NCBI RefSeq assembly: GCF_030848805.1
Contig: NC_092360.1
Coordinates: 15,996,001-16,060,000 of the forward strand
From: Temnothorax longispinosus
Lineage: Eukaryota; Arthropoda; Insecta; Hymenoptera; Formicidae
DNA: 64,000 nt
Direction: 5' to 3'
Below are positions 23,344-34,613 of this stretch, one piece after another (the first letter of the stretch is position 1; each line of letters opens with the position of its first letter). The notes under the pieces are model-generated. The model did no database searches. It had not been told where the DNA came from and saw nothing but the letters and a program-made list of their open reading frames with translations. The position numbers and the translations under genes were made by a program.

Positions 23344-23868
23344 ATATTATAAGAGAAACCCCCCCTAATTGGACCCCAAGCTATCGATCAAGCCTACTTA
23401 GAACTTGATCCGTTCACTCGTTATCGAGATCTCAACATCTCGAGTACTCGCAACCCCTCGCGTCACGTAAAAGAGTCACGGTCGGTCTCGCTCCGCGTGT
23501 ACTTGGCGCGAGACACTACCATGTCTCTTGATTATTTTAAAAAGTACGTTTATCCGTATTAATTAATCTTTTATTATTTCTATTTATAATTTTTATAAGA
23601 TAATATATAGAAATTATTTTTAAAAATATTGTTGACAGAGACGATAAATATTATAAATTATAAAACACATAAAACACATAAAACATTTTCATATGTTTCA
23701 AGAAATTGATATAAACAAACCGGACACAGGATATCGTTGAATATTTCTTTCTTTGGCCAAATTTTTGTTTATTTTTTTTTTTACGAATTCTTAATATTAA
23801 AATTTAAGGCTATTTTAAAAGTACGGATTTTGTGAGGGTAGAAACGTACAAGATATTTAAACATTTAT
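23344..23868. repeat. GC-richer repeat block (23390-23535) plus AT-rich spacer
   Basis: The part CTTGATCCGTTCACTCG..ACATCTCGAGTACTCGCAAC..GAGTCACGGTCGGTCTCGCT..GAGACACTACC recurs inverted at 42243-42390, inside maltase 2. A related piece lies at 22995-23045, inside the TIR element. The rest to 23868 shows nothing recognisable. Confidence 0.65.
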
Positions 23869-26374
23869 AATCCGGGAGTCAGGGGATTAGATATTGAAGT
23901 TCACGGCGCAAAGCTGGAATTTTTTTTAATCGATTCTTATGATATCCCGTAACAAGCGTGTAAAGTCTCTAGAATCAACTCGGCCCGCTTCGCCTTTTTT
24001 TATTGCAAAATATATTAAAAAACGCGTTTCTGTATAGTTTTCTTCAAATAACTCCTTTTGTGTTGGTCAAACGACAAAACTTGAAGAGAGGAAAATTGTT
24101 CGGAAGGAAATGTCCTATAAGAATAAGCCTTAAAAAAAAAATTTAAAAAATTTTTTTAATTGCAAAATTGCAAAAAAAACGCGAAAAAAGGGCCATTTTT
24201 ACAGGTTCCCGAAAACTGGGTTAAAAATTATCATATTTAAGCGGACATTCACTCAATGATACCTTTCAGTATGCTGAACAAGTGTGCACAAGGCTCGCCT
24301 CCAATTTTTATATGGCTGCCTATTAACAAATTATTTATGCAAATCGGACGCTTGGCTCTCACGTCTGAACGGGTGAACTTATTTTGATGCACTTTATCGG
24401 AAATGAAAGGTAACGATGTCTACTTTATGAATTTAAAATAAAAAAAAATTTTTTTTTTCTAAAATTTGACTATTATTTTAAACAATTTAAATTTCGCATA
24501 TTAAATATCGGCGTTATTTATTGGCGTACAGTAATGCAAATAGCACCATTGGTTTGCGCTTAAAAAATTATGAATTTCAAAAAAAAACATCCCGATACGA
24601 CCAATAGAAGCCGAGATAATTGACTTTTACATAATTAATGATTACAGCTAAATTATTTCATATTTTTACTTGAAATTTGGTGTGAAGGTACTGGAGTGAG
24701 TGCTTTAACGGTGGAATTTTTTTTGCTGCAATCACATTATAAATGTCATATTCTCAGTATTAACGGAGATAAACAAGATATATTAGGAAAAATACGTATT
24801 AATTATTAACAAATTATTTTTGTGATATTTTATACTGTATTGTATATTATATATTGTCAATACAGATAGAAAATAGGTTGTCTATACACTTATTTTATTT
24901 CATTTTCGTGAATTTTCCTGATCTTTATGATTATTTCATTAAAAAGAAGATATACTTTCGTAACTAATAGTGATAAACTATTATATATTAAAGAAAAGTC
25001 GTTTGAATCTTTCAAAGATTCAAGAAGTTCACCATGCGTTATTCTGTTTTATTTGCAACTAGAAAAACAAATTAAATTATTTTAAGCAAAAAAAGACTCG
25101 GAAAAATTCACGTAAAATAAAGTAAAATAAGTGTGTAGAAAACCTATTTTCTCTTTGTATTGACAATATACAATATACAATACAGTATAAAATATCACAA
25201 AAATAATTTGTTATTAATTAATACATATTTTTCCTAATATGTCTTGTTTATCTCCGTTAATACTGAGAATATGATATTTATAATGTGATAATCATAAAAT
25301 TCGGAAAATTTCAAGCAGATTTAAAAAAAAAATCGTTTGGATACGTGCTTTTGTTGCAGAGAAAAATAATTGTTAATTAAGCGAGCTTGGCGGACGCAGC
25401 GGCGGCTCGCGCGCCACGTAGTCGACCCGCCGCTGCGTCCGCTCCGGCGCTCTCGCTCTAAAACCGTTGTATTCGACTTTTTTTTTCGCCGAACCTGGCA
25501 GTCGAATTGCAGCGAAAAAAATTCCGCCGTTAAAGCACTCACTCTAGTACCTTTACACCAAATTTCAAGTAAAAATATGAAATAATTTAGCTGTAATCAT
25601 TAATTATGTAAAAGTCAATTATCTCGGCTTCTATTGGTCGTATCGGCACGTTTTTTTTTTGAAATTCATAATTTTTTAAGCGCAAACCAATGGTGCTATT
25701 TGCATTACTGTACGCCAATAAATAACGCCGATATTTAATATGCGAAATTTAAATTGTTTAAAATAATAGTCAAATTTTAGAAAAAAAAATTTTTTTATTT
25801 TAAATTCATAAAGTAGACCGTTACCTTTCATTTCCGATAAAGTGCATCAAAATAAGTTCACCCGTTCAGACGTGAGAGCCAAGCGTCCGATTTGCATAAA
25901 TAATTTGTTAATAGGCAGCCATATAAAAATTGGAGGCGAGCCTTGTGCACACTTGTTCAGCATACTGAAAGGTATCATTGAGTGAATGTCCGCTTAAATA
26001 TGATAATTTTTAACCCAGTTTTCGGGAACCTGTAAAAATGGCCCTTTTTTCGCGTATTTTTTGCAATTTTGCAATTAAAAAAATTTTTTAAATTTTTTTT
26101 AAGGCTTATTCTTATAGGAAATTTCCTTCCGAACAATTTTCCTCTCTTCAAGTTTTGTCGTTTGACCAACACAGAAGGAGTTATTTAAAGAAAACTATAC
26201 AGAAACGCATTTTTAAATATATTTTGCAATAAAAAAAGGCGAAGCGGGCCGAGTTGATTCTAGAGACTTTACACGCTTGTTACGGGATATCATAAGAATC
26301 AATTAAAAAAAATTCCAGCTTTGCGCCGTGAACTTCAATATTCTCATTTTTTAATAGCCCTGACTCCCGGATTA
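23869..26374. repeat. giant imperfect palindrome (foldback element), 2.5 kb
   Basis: The left arm begins AATCCGGGAGTCAGGG at 23869; the right arm ends with its complement at 26374. Arms of about 1.1 kb read toward a spacer of about 150 bp near 24935-25090. The right arm holds an extra segment at about 25290-25530 with a GC-rich hairpin (GCGGACGCAGCGGCGG / CCGCCGCTGCGTCCGC). Left-right differences are few. No protein was recognised. Confidence 0.85.
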
Positions 26375-28208
26375 TTAAGGAATATTCATAATATTAAAAT
26401 AACAAATAATTTTTATTTTTTTACTTCTACTTTTATTTATATCACCATATAGACATTGAGGGCATAAAAGTAAGTTATCAATAAAATTTATATCACACAA
26501 CGTTAACATATTTAGAATTATATTATGACTGTAACTACAGCAAGTTGGCTGTTAAGTTTATTTAATATAAAGAGGAATAATAATAAAAGAGCTAACAAAT
26601 AATATTATAATTTAAAGCATGATTCCACAAGTAATGTATAATACCAAAAATATTTTGCTCAACTTTTGTAGTAAGAACATTGGCAGTTTTAACAGGCAAA
26701 TTTATTCTTCTCTTATATACTGTGCTTTTAATATATCAATAATATATGCACAGAAATCAAAAAGTAATATATATCACTAATTAAATACTTCATTCAGTAT
26801 TAAACATGTCTGTCTATATCAGCAATGAATGTATTAATTAATACCGATAATTACTATATACATATAATATATTAAATAACTGAAACTAACATTTAATGAA
26901 GAAGTTATTACAGTCCTACATTTTTATAAATATTTATTTCAAATAATTGATAGTATAAAAATAATATTAACCAATAAATATTAATAGAAACAGATAGTGA
27001 GCAATTTGCAAGTAACACAAGCACAATTGTTAAAACAAACGACATTCTATCGTCCTGTAAAAATCATCTTACCAATCAAAGTAAAGAGTATCCTGCTGAT
27101 GGATTTCAAACTCATATAGATCCTCTTTTAAAAAATTATAATAAGAAACAATGTAATCGGGGGGACAAAAAATAAAATAAATCGATGCATCTGTTAAAGC
27201 ATATTGCGGGTTAATAAATTGATATATTCTTTGAGTTTAATACCGTGCAGGAATAAAATAACTCAGGCTCAAAGACGATCACTCTATCACCCTCATAGAA
27301 TGTTCGTATATAACGAACATGTGCAACACTACTCTTGATATAGAATTATGGACTATTATGGACTTGCATTATCGCGAACTTTGCAGCTTCGCATCTCGGA
27401 TCCATTAGCATGTAACGTTGCATTACCCCTCCAATATACAGTCGGATTTATAAAGGCGCATGCATTTATCACAATCAATACAACAACGTCTCGATTTACT
27501 GGCACGTTGATTGATTAATTCTCATCGCAAAGAAAATACCACCTTATACATACTGGCAGTTGATACCTTGCTAAACAATAAATTATGCGACAAAATTAAT
27601 TTAATATATTATATATCGAATTAGATGAGCATAATCGGATGTGAGTTAATAAGATGTATTCAGTTATGAACTTCTTATCATGTAAATAAAATAATAATTA
27701 AAATTTCTTATTATTTTAACTCTCTAAAATTTGACTCTCTCTGATTATGCAAAATAATTAAATAATACAAATTTATCAAAAAAATACTATGCTATAAATC
27801 TAGATTTTTTATATTCACATAATTTGAAATAAACATTTAAATATAAGTAATAAAGGCTCAGACAATTAAAGAATCAAATTAAAAATATAAAGAGCATAGA
27901 GCCGTAATAACAAGATGTCAGCGTTAATAATTATACATATATAGTAAAACTTCGGATTATATATATAAGGGCGACATCACCGATTTCTATGACTTTGATA
28001 TATGTTGTCAAGGTCATGACCTCGAGTGACCTTCAGAAGGTTTTAGCCGACGCGTTGCTCGTTATTCGTTAAAAAGTTTTGAAAATATAACAGCTATTTT
28101 GAGTATTAGAAGGCATAAATGACTAATATATATGTCGAAACAGTTCACGCATACACTTTCCACGCGAGACGAGTTGTCACATGGGTTCGTGGCGTGCTTT
28201 ACAAGCTC
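26375..28208. repeat. segmental duplication arm 2, distal 3' flank
   Basis: 26870-27900 aligns with 8170-9150 in arm 1. 27968-28200 is a truncated relative of the TIR element at 10752-11452 (TGTTGTCAAGGTCA, GACCTTCAGAAGGTTTTAGC, ATTAGAAGGCATAAATGA). The matching DNA resumes at 38310 beyond the Copia and hAT-like insertions. 26375-26860 shows nothing recognisable. Confidence 0.75.

Positions 28209-28262
<54 letters not shown>
28209..28262. repeat. (TA)n microsatellite, left target of the Copia insertion
   Basis: About 26 TA units directly abut the Copia LTR. The array continues at 34076 on the other side, so Copia inserted into a TA tract. Confidence 0.9.
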
Positions 28263-28267
<5 letters not shown>

Positions 28268-28466
28268 GCGGGTGATAATTAGAGTTTGTTTCTATATAAC
28301 GCGGTTTTATTCAGTATAGAATTACAACGATTATGGTTACACGTGGTCAACCGTGCGACGCCAGAAAGAGAACTGAACTGAACTATGAGTATCAGAAAAT
28401 AAAATAGATAGGCGTCGGTAATGTCGCGACAGTTAGTTCGAGTGGAGCCACTTCGTATCTCCAACA
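28263..28466 (-). repeat. Copia 3' LTR
   Basis: 204 bp, TGTTGGCGGGTGATAATTAG start and CGTATCTCCAACA end. Nearly identical to 33872-34075. Confidence 0.93.
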
Positions 28467-28476
28467 CCTCCCCTCG
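28467..28476 (-). promoter_or_regulatory. Copia polypurine tract
   Basis: CGAGGGGAGG on the minus strand, immediately before the 3' LTR; the expected plus-strand primer for reverse transcription. Confidence 0.8.
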
Positions 28477-28497
28477 AAGTCGTAGGCTCGAGCTAGG

Positions 28498-31400
28498 TTA
28501 CTCGCGCAACTCAATCATCCCCAAACCATCCTGGCACTGAATGTGTTTAGGTCCGGTTAATCCCTTGGTTAATATATCTGCCGGCATGTCATTGGTAGAC
28601 ATATACTGAAGCTCAATCGCGCCCGATGCACAATGATCTCGAATAAAATGGTGGCGCAAGTCAATATGTTTGGTTCTTGAATGATGCACGCCAGTGCTGT
28701 ATACCAAACGCTGTGCTCCCTGGTTGTCGTTGAATAGTATGGTCCCGTCGCATGGCCTTGCTGTGTCGCGTAATAAGCCTTGAAGATAAATCGCCTCTTT
28801 GGTGGCCTCCGACATGGCCATATACTCGGCCTCTACACTCGATAGCGCTACAGTTTGTTGCTTTCGAGCTTCCCAACATATTGCTGCTCCTGCTAGGATA
28901 AATGCGTATCCAGAATATGATCGCCTGTCAACTGTGTTGGCACCCCAGTCTGCGTCAACTACTCCGTACAATGGTATATCTGATTTTTGGTACATCAGAC
29001 CATGACCTTCGGTGCCCCTCAGGTATCTGAGGATTCTTTTGGCTGCCAGCCAGTGCTCAGTTGAATAGTTCGTATTGAATTGACTCAAGAAATTGACTGC
29101 GTACGCGATATCTGGCCTCGTAGATACCGCAAGATACATCAATGCTCCAATGAGACGTTGGAAAGGATATTTCCTCATTATCTTCTCATTAGCTTGTGAC
29201 GGTTTTGTTAGTTGTACATTTGTATTAACTGGAGTCCTCGCTGGTTTGCAATCTTGCATGCCAAACCGCTCCAAGATAGCTTCAGTGTATTGGCGCTGTG
29301 TTAAGACAACACTATAGTCATTCTCGTCTTGTTGGAACTCGATTCCCAGGCAATAATTCACTGGTCCCAAGTCTTTCATCTCAAATGACTCCGCCAAATT
29401 CCGCTTCACCTCCTTCATCCATATCGGATCGTTGGTTGCGATCACAATATCGTCGACATAAATCGCAATTATCATCACGCAATTTTTCCTCCGCGATGTA
29501 AACATACATGGGTCTTGGTCCGTTGGTCGCATACCCATTTGCTTCAGTTTTGACACAAGACGACGATACCATTGCAACCCTGATTGTCGCAATCCATAAA
29601 GTGCTTTCTTCAATAAGCACACACTATCTTGATGTGCGTTCAATGCATGTAGCCAACGTTTTGCAGTTCTTATAATATCTTCTTTTTGAGTTATTTCCGC
29701 ATTTGAACCCACATGTTTTCCAGCGATGATCTTCGTCAATACCTCGTGCAACTGCTCAGGTACCTCCATGTACACGTTCTCTTCCAGTTCACCATTGAGA
29801 TAGGCGGTTACCACATCCATTTGATGAATTTGCAACCCCAATTCTACCGACAATGCCGCCAATAGTCTAATTGAAGTCGATCTTGCCACGGGGGAATAAG
29901 TTTCATGGAAATCCTCCCCTGCACGTTGTGAGCAACCCTTTGCCACGAGACGTACTTTCTTCTTTGTGACTAGTCCACTATCTTTGGTACAGAAAACAAA
30001 TCTACTACCAATCACTTTTCGCTTTTGCGGTCTTGGTACAATTTCCCAAGTGTTGTTACGTATCTGCGCAAGGTATTCATCTTCCATGGCTGTTCTCCAG
30101 TCTTCGACGTCGTCGCTTTGCTCCGCTTCTTGCCACGTTGCAGGATCGTGTGTTATTGTTAAGTTACATTCCATAAACGCGTCATCATTGTCTGGAGTCT
30201 CACCAGGTAGACCCTCATCATCCGAAACCTCACTATCCTCACCATCGTTTCCGTCATTGTTGTTAGCGTCCAGATGATATAGTTTTCTCGGCCTTCCAAC
30301 CGATCTGGTACGCAATATCATCGGCCTTCCCCTTCCACGTTTCGGTGGTTGAAGCCTCGTTGGTAAAGGAGTAGAGCCTTCCGTTGCCCTTCGTTTAGGT
30401 GCTCTAACGATGACATCTCGAGGTACTTCTGTATGATGCCTTTCCTTGATGACAACTTGAGTTCCTTCGGCGTGATGCTCCTCTGCCTCGTCCTCAATCA
30501 ACTCGTCTTTCCGTTCGTGTCCTCTAGTTTCGATTGGGTCGGGTTTCTCGTCCTCAAGAAACTCTTGGTATTCACGATCAAAAGCTGACTCGTTCAAAAA
30601 TTTCACGTCGCGACTCACGATTACTTTACGCGATTTCGGTAGCCACACGCGATATGTTTTCGATTCATTTGAATATTCTATGAAAATACCCTCCTCTGAT
30701 CTCGAGTCAAATTTTCCTTTTTGGGGATTTTTGTCCGACACGAACACTTTCGAACCAAAGATTTGAAAATATATCACCGTAGGTGTTTTCTCTTTCCATA
30801 ATTTATACGGTACCTGTCCATCCAGCGATTTTGTCACGCACCGATTTCTCACATAGCACGCAGTATTTACCGCCTCTGCCCAAAACACTGGAGAAACATC
30901 CGCTTGACGCATCATGCACCTGGTCATTTCGACCAGCGTCCGATTCTTTCTCTCCGCCACGCCGTTTTGTTGGGGGGTATGCGGTGTCGATAATCGCCTC
31001 ACGATACCGTTTTGCTCCAAGAATTGGTCAAATTCCTTGTTGCAGTATTCTTTTCCATTGTCCGACTGTAATGCTTTTATTTTTCTTCTTGTTAAAGTTT
31101 CTGCTGCGGCCTTGTACTTTTTAAACGCACTCAAAACATCGCTTTTGTTTTTCACAAAGATAACCTCGCACCAACGCGACCTATCATTGATAAATGTCAC
31201 AAAGTATTTTGCGCCAGAATGTGACGCAGTTCTCATCGGTCCACACACATCTGAATGCACTATTTCTAATAAGTTTTTCGTACGACCGCCTTCACTTTTC
31301 GGAAATGGAGCTCGAGTTTGTTTCTCGCGAATACACACTTCACATGTTGACATTGTTTGATCGATCTTAAGTTTCAAACCATGCACAACTCCGCTTTTCG

Positions 31401-31634
31401 CCATGTTTTTTAAGTCTCGTTCGTTTAAATGTCCCAACTTGTAATGCCACTCGTCGATCTCACTCTCAGTATGATTCACGGACATCACCACATTCTCTCC
31501 TTTTCTCGCCGCATCGTTTTCATTTATCGGGTTTTTGCCCCTTCGCACATAATACAAATTTCCGATTCTATCTGCTCGAAAAATTATTTCTCCGTGCTCA
31601 CCGGTCACGGTCGCGCCTTTTTCACGAAAATGTA
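28498..31634 (-). CDS. Copia pol: integrase, reverse transcriptase, RNase H
   Basis: An open frame of about 1,045 codons ends at 28498. Order: GAG pre-integrase zinc region (WHYKLGHL, then CEVCIREKQ), integrase core (HSDVCGP, QSDNGKEY, HTPQQNGVAERKNR), a charged linker, reverse transcriptase (QMDVVTAYLNGELEE, ALYGLRQSGLQW, catalytic YVDDI) and RNase H (DADWG, VALSSVEAEYMA, KHIDLRHHF). This order, integrase before RT, defines Copia. The frame has no internal stop. Its upstream end is set by the MITE at 31635, which cuts it from Gag-protease; the copy therefore lacks its own start. Confidence 0.93.
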
Positions 31635-32518
31635 GGGTAGACCGGGGCACGTTGTCACACACTTGGTTCAATATTTTTTGTATTTTTCACATTCAATATT
31701 TAAGAGTACTTTATTGATATGCCAAAATTTCGAGTGAACCCTCAGCTTCAATTGGACAGTATCGAATTTTGTGTGATTGTTACTTTACAGTTGTCACATA
31801 ACAATAAATAACGACAGGTCGCTTGTGACAACGTGCCCCATGCCCGGGGCACGTTGTAACATCAAATGTAATTGCATGCAAAATGTTATCCAAACTGTAT
31901 TCAACGTAAATATCAATATATTGTAGTGCGCTGCAATGTAAAAAAGTAAAATCCTTCACAGAAACATTTATTTTATTTCAAAAAAGTACAAAAAGCACGA
32001 AGTTTTCGTCTTAATCTAAATACAAGAATTCCACTCGAATGCGCAACTCATTGATACACATTTTTTCTTTTACAATCATGTCGGTGATTAAACATAAAAT
32101 ATTTTTACTCGTTATCGTCATCCGAAGATTCGTAATAGATTCCCATTAAATTCGTGACAACGTGCCCCTAGGGCATTTTTTTACTTCAAACAGCCTTATG
32201 GCCGACACGTTTGAGATATTCATAAGGTTAGGTATTGCACGCGGTAGGTAAAAGTACATACTTTAAGATAATATAAAGATCTGTTCTAAAAAAACATAAG
32301 CTTCATGTCCAATACGTTGAATATTAGACAATAAAATTTTACTTACGGTCGCAAAAAACTTTCAAGTTGATTTTACGTCAACACGGCTGGAGCAATCTCA
32401 ACACTGTAAACACACCAAAGATGGGCATACACTAACACGTTTTGGGAATGACGGGTGCTGCCCTGTGGTTATTAGTTTTTTAAATAAAGCCGATGTGACA
32501 ACGTGCCCCGGTCTACCC
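31635..32518. mobile_element. MITE with TA target duplication, inserted in Copia
   Basis: Ends are GGGTAGACCGGGGCACGTTG and its complement, flanked by TA on both sides (31633-31634 and 32519-32520). The motif GTGACAACGTGCCCC recurs inside. No transposase. The TA duplication fits the Tc1/mariner/pogo group. Insertion lies between the protease and pre-integrase parts of the Copia polyprotein. Confidence 0.85.
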
Positions 32519-33674
32519 TACTTCATATCCGCGATCCGTTATTTTTGACACCGATAACACGTTTGTACGTAAATCCGACACGTAATATACTTTTTCAAAG
32601 TTTACATTTGTCTCCTGTTTACCATTACTCACGGCCATTCGCACGTTTCCCGCGCCCGTTATATTCGTTGTCTCACTGTTCGCCAAATTCAATGTCTTAT
32701 ACGCACTTTCGATTTTCTCGAACTTTGTCTTTTCAGTACACATGTGTGCAGTGCACCCACTGTCCAAGCACCATTCTACACCATTTACGCTCTCGCGATT
32801 AAATAATACCGTCTCAACTGTGTTCAGCATCGCCGTGTCCCCGCGCGCTCGTTCCGAACTCACCGATTCATTGTCATTGTCTTCCACCTGTCGTGCACTC
32901 ACTTGTAAATTCGCAGGATACTTTGCCAGACACTTTTTGGCAATATGACCGGTTTTACCACAACGGAAACATTTAAGTTTTCTTTGAGCCGCACTTGCTT
33001 GGCTTTCGGTTTTATCATTCCTCGAATCTTCACGACTGTCCTGTGGCACACGCGTATTTTGACGAAACTTTGACCTTCTCGCGTACATAACATTCTGCTC
33101 TGTATTGTTGTTGCTCGCTTTTCGCGATCCGTATTCTTCAAGTATTTTCACTCGCAATATCTCGGGATCTGGCAACTCATCTCGCGTCTCAATAGCGCAA
33201 TGAAAATTTCCAAACGATTCTGGCAAACTGTATAACAATAAGATTGTTAGCACTTTTTCGTTGACTATCAAACCGATCTCTTTTAATCTTGCCACTGCCT
33301 CGAAAAATTCCGTTAGGTGAGTTCGTACATTGTCCCCCTCTTTCAATCGTGACAAAATGATTTTCTTCAAGAGTATCGCTTTTCGCGCCGGTCCCTTCGA
33401 CTGGAATGTCGACTCGATTTTTAGCCATACTTCTCTTGACGTTTCTAAACCACGGATCACATTCAGCTCCGACGTACTCATCGACAACACGATATCGGCT
33501 TTTGCTTTCGCATCTTTATTTGTCCATTCCATCGCATCTGTCCCAGACGACGGCTTCACTTTTGTCCCGTTCACGTAGGCCCATACGTCGTTTTTCACCA
33601 GTATAGCCTCCATGCATTTTCCACGTATCATAATTTTCGGCAGTTAACGGCTCGATTCTCATAATCGCTGACAT
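32519..33674 (-). pseudogene. Copia gag and protease, frameshifted
   Basis: A start at 33674 begins a Gag N-terminus (MSAIMRIEPLTAENYDTWK). About 60 bases in, near 33612, two bases are missing and the frame shifts; the rest of Gag then reads on openly to 32519. It contains a UBN2-type Gag core, a CCHC zinc knuckle (CFRCGKTGHIAKKC) and the protease active site WCLDSGCTAH. The frame runs into the MITE at 32518. Two independent breaks make it non-functional. Confidence 0.88.
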
Positions 33675-33856
33675 TTTAACACCACTTTTACTGTCTTTTA
33701 TTGTTTCAGTCTTTATCTCGCGATTTCTCTATTTTCGCGTATTGGTTCTCACACGCTAACGGTTTTCCCGTATACGCGGCGCACGATACACCTTAACCAC
33801 GTTTTCTCCGAGTTCTTCACTCGCGACTTTTAATCGAACACTCGCGTTTCACGCAC

Positions 33857-33871
33857 CCTGGGCCCATAACC
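33857..33871 (-). promoter_or_regulatory. Copia primer-binding site
   Basis: GGTTATGGGCCCAG on the minus strand directly follows the 5' LTR. It matches the internal anticodon-arm region of initiator tRNA-Met, the primer type known for Drosophila copia. Confidence 0.75.
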
Positions 33872-34070
33872 TGTTGGCGGGTGATAATTAGAGTTTGTTT
33901 CTATATAACGCGGTTTTATTCAGTATAGAATTACAACGATTATGGTTACACGTGGTCAACCGTGCGACGCCAGAAAGAGAACTGAACTGAACTATGAGTA
34001 TCAGAAAATAGAATAGATAGGCGTCGGTAATGTCGCGACAGTTAGTTCGAGTGGAGCCACTTCGTATCTC

Positions 34071-34075
<5 letters not shown>
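33872..34075 (-). repeat. Copia 5' LTR
   Basis: 204 bp, nearly identical to 28263-28466. It should hold the promoter of the minus-strand transcript. Confidence 0.93.
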
Positions 34076-34118
<43 letters not shown>

Positions 34119-34134
34119 CCAACATATATATATC

Positions 34135-34184
<50 letters not shown>
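34076..34184. repeat. (TA)n tract between Copia and the hAT-like element
   Basis: TA repeats interrupted by TACCAACATA and ATCCAACATA, small remnants of the Copia LTR end. Confidence 0.85.
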
Positions 34185-34188
<4 letters not shown>

Positions 34189-34613
34189 GTAGTCCTTAAA
34201 AAGGGTAATTTTGAATTTTGACTGCTCGAACGGTTCGGAAGGCTCGAAATAAATAAAAAAAAATCTGTGCCAAAGCGCAGCTTCCTATCTCAATTTTAAC
34301 ACGTGCCGCAGAGCACTTAAATTTTCCTATTAAAATTAAATAACAAATGATTTTAGTATGAATGCAATAACGATCGGAAAAATTTGAAACTTGGCAATTC
34401 TCTTACCTATAGTTGTACCTATCTTCTGAAATTTTTATAGATTTTTATCTACATATTTCAGGTTGCTAGTGGTCGATGAAAATATTTTTTTTTAATTTTT
34501 GAAAAATCAAAGGAATCTTGTTTATTTATTTTTTTCTATAATTTTGTTTATATATTTATTTATTTATTCGTAGTCTTAAATAAAAATTCAATACTTTTAT
34601 AAAATTATTTATT

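Larger units (their letters stand above)
28263..34075 (-). mobile_element. Copia-superfamily LTR retrotransposon
   Basis: Two 204-bp LTRs (28263-28466 and 33872-34075), TG..CA bounded with TGTTGG/CCAACA ends, differ at one base by eye. Transcription runs on the minus strand. It has a primer site next to the right LTR, a polypurine tract next to the left LTR, and Gag-protease then integrase-RT-RNase H in Copia order. An 884-bp MITE (31635-32518) splits the reading frame, and gag has a 2-base deletion near its start, so the copy is inactive although young. Confidence 0.93.

Noticed and set aside
29966..31360. Several plus-strand open frames across the Copia pol region
   Set aside because: Antisense to a 1,000-codon pol frame with clear domains.
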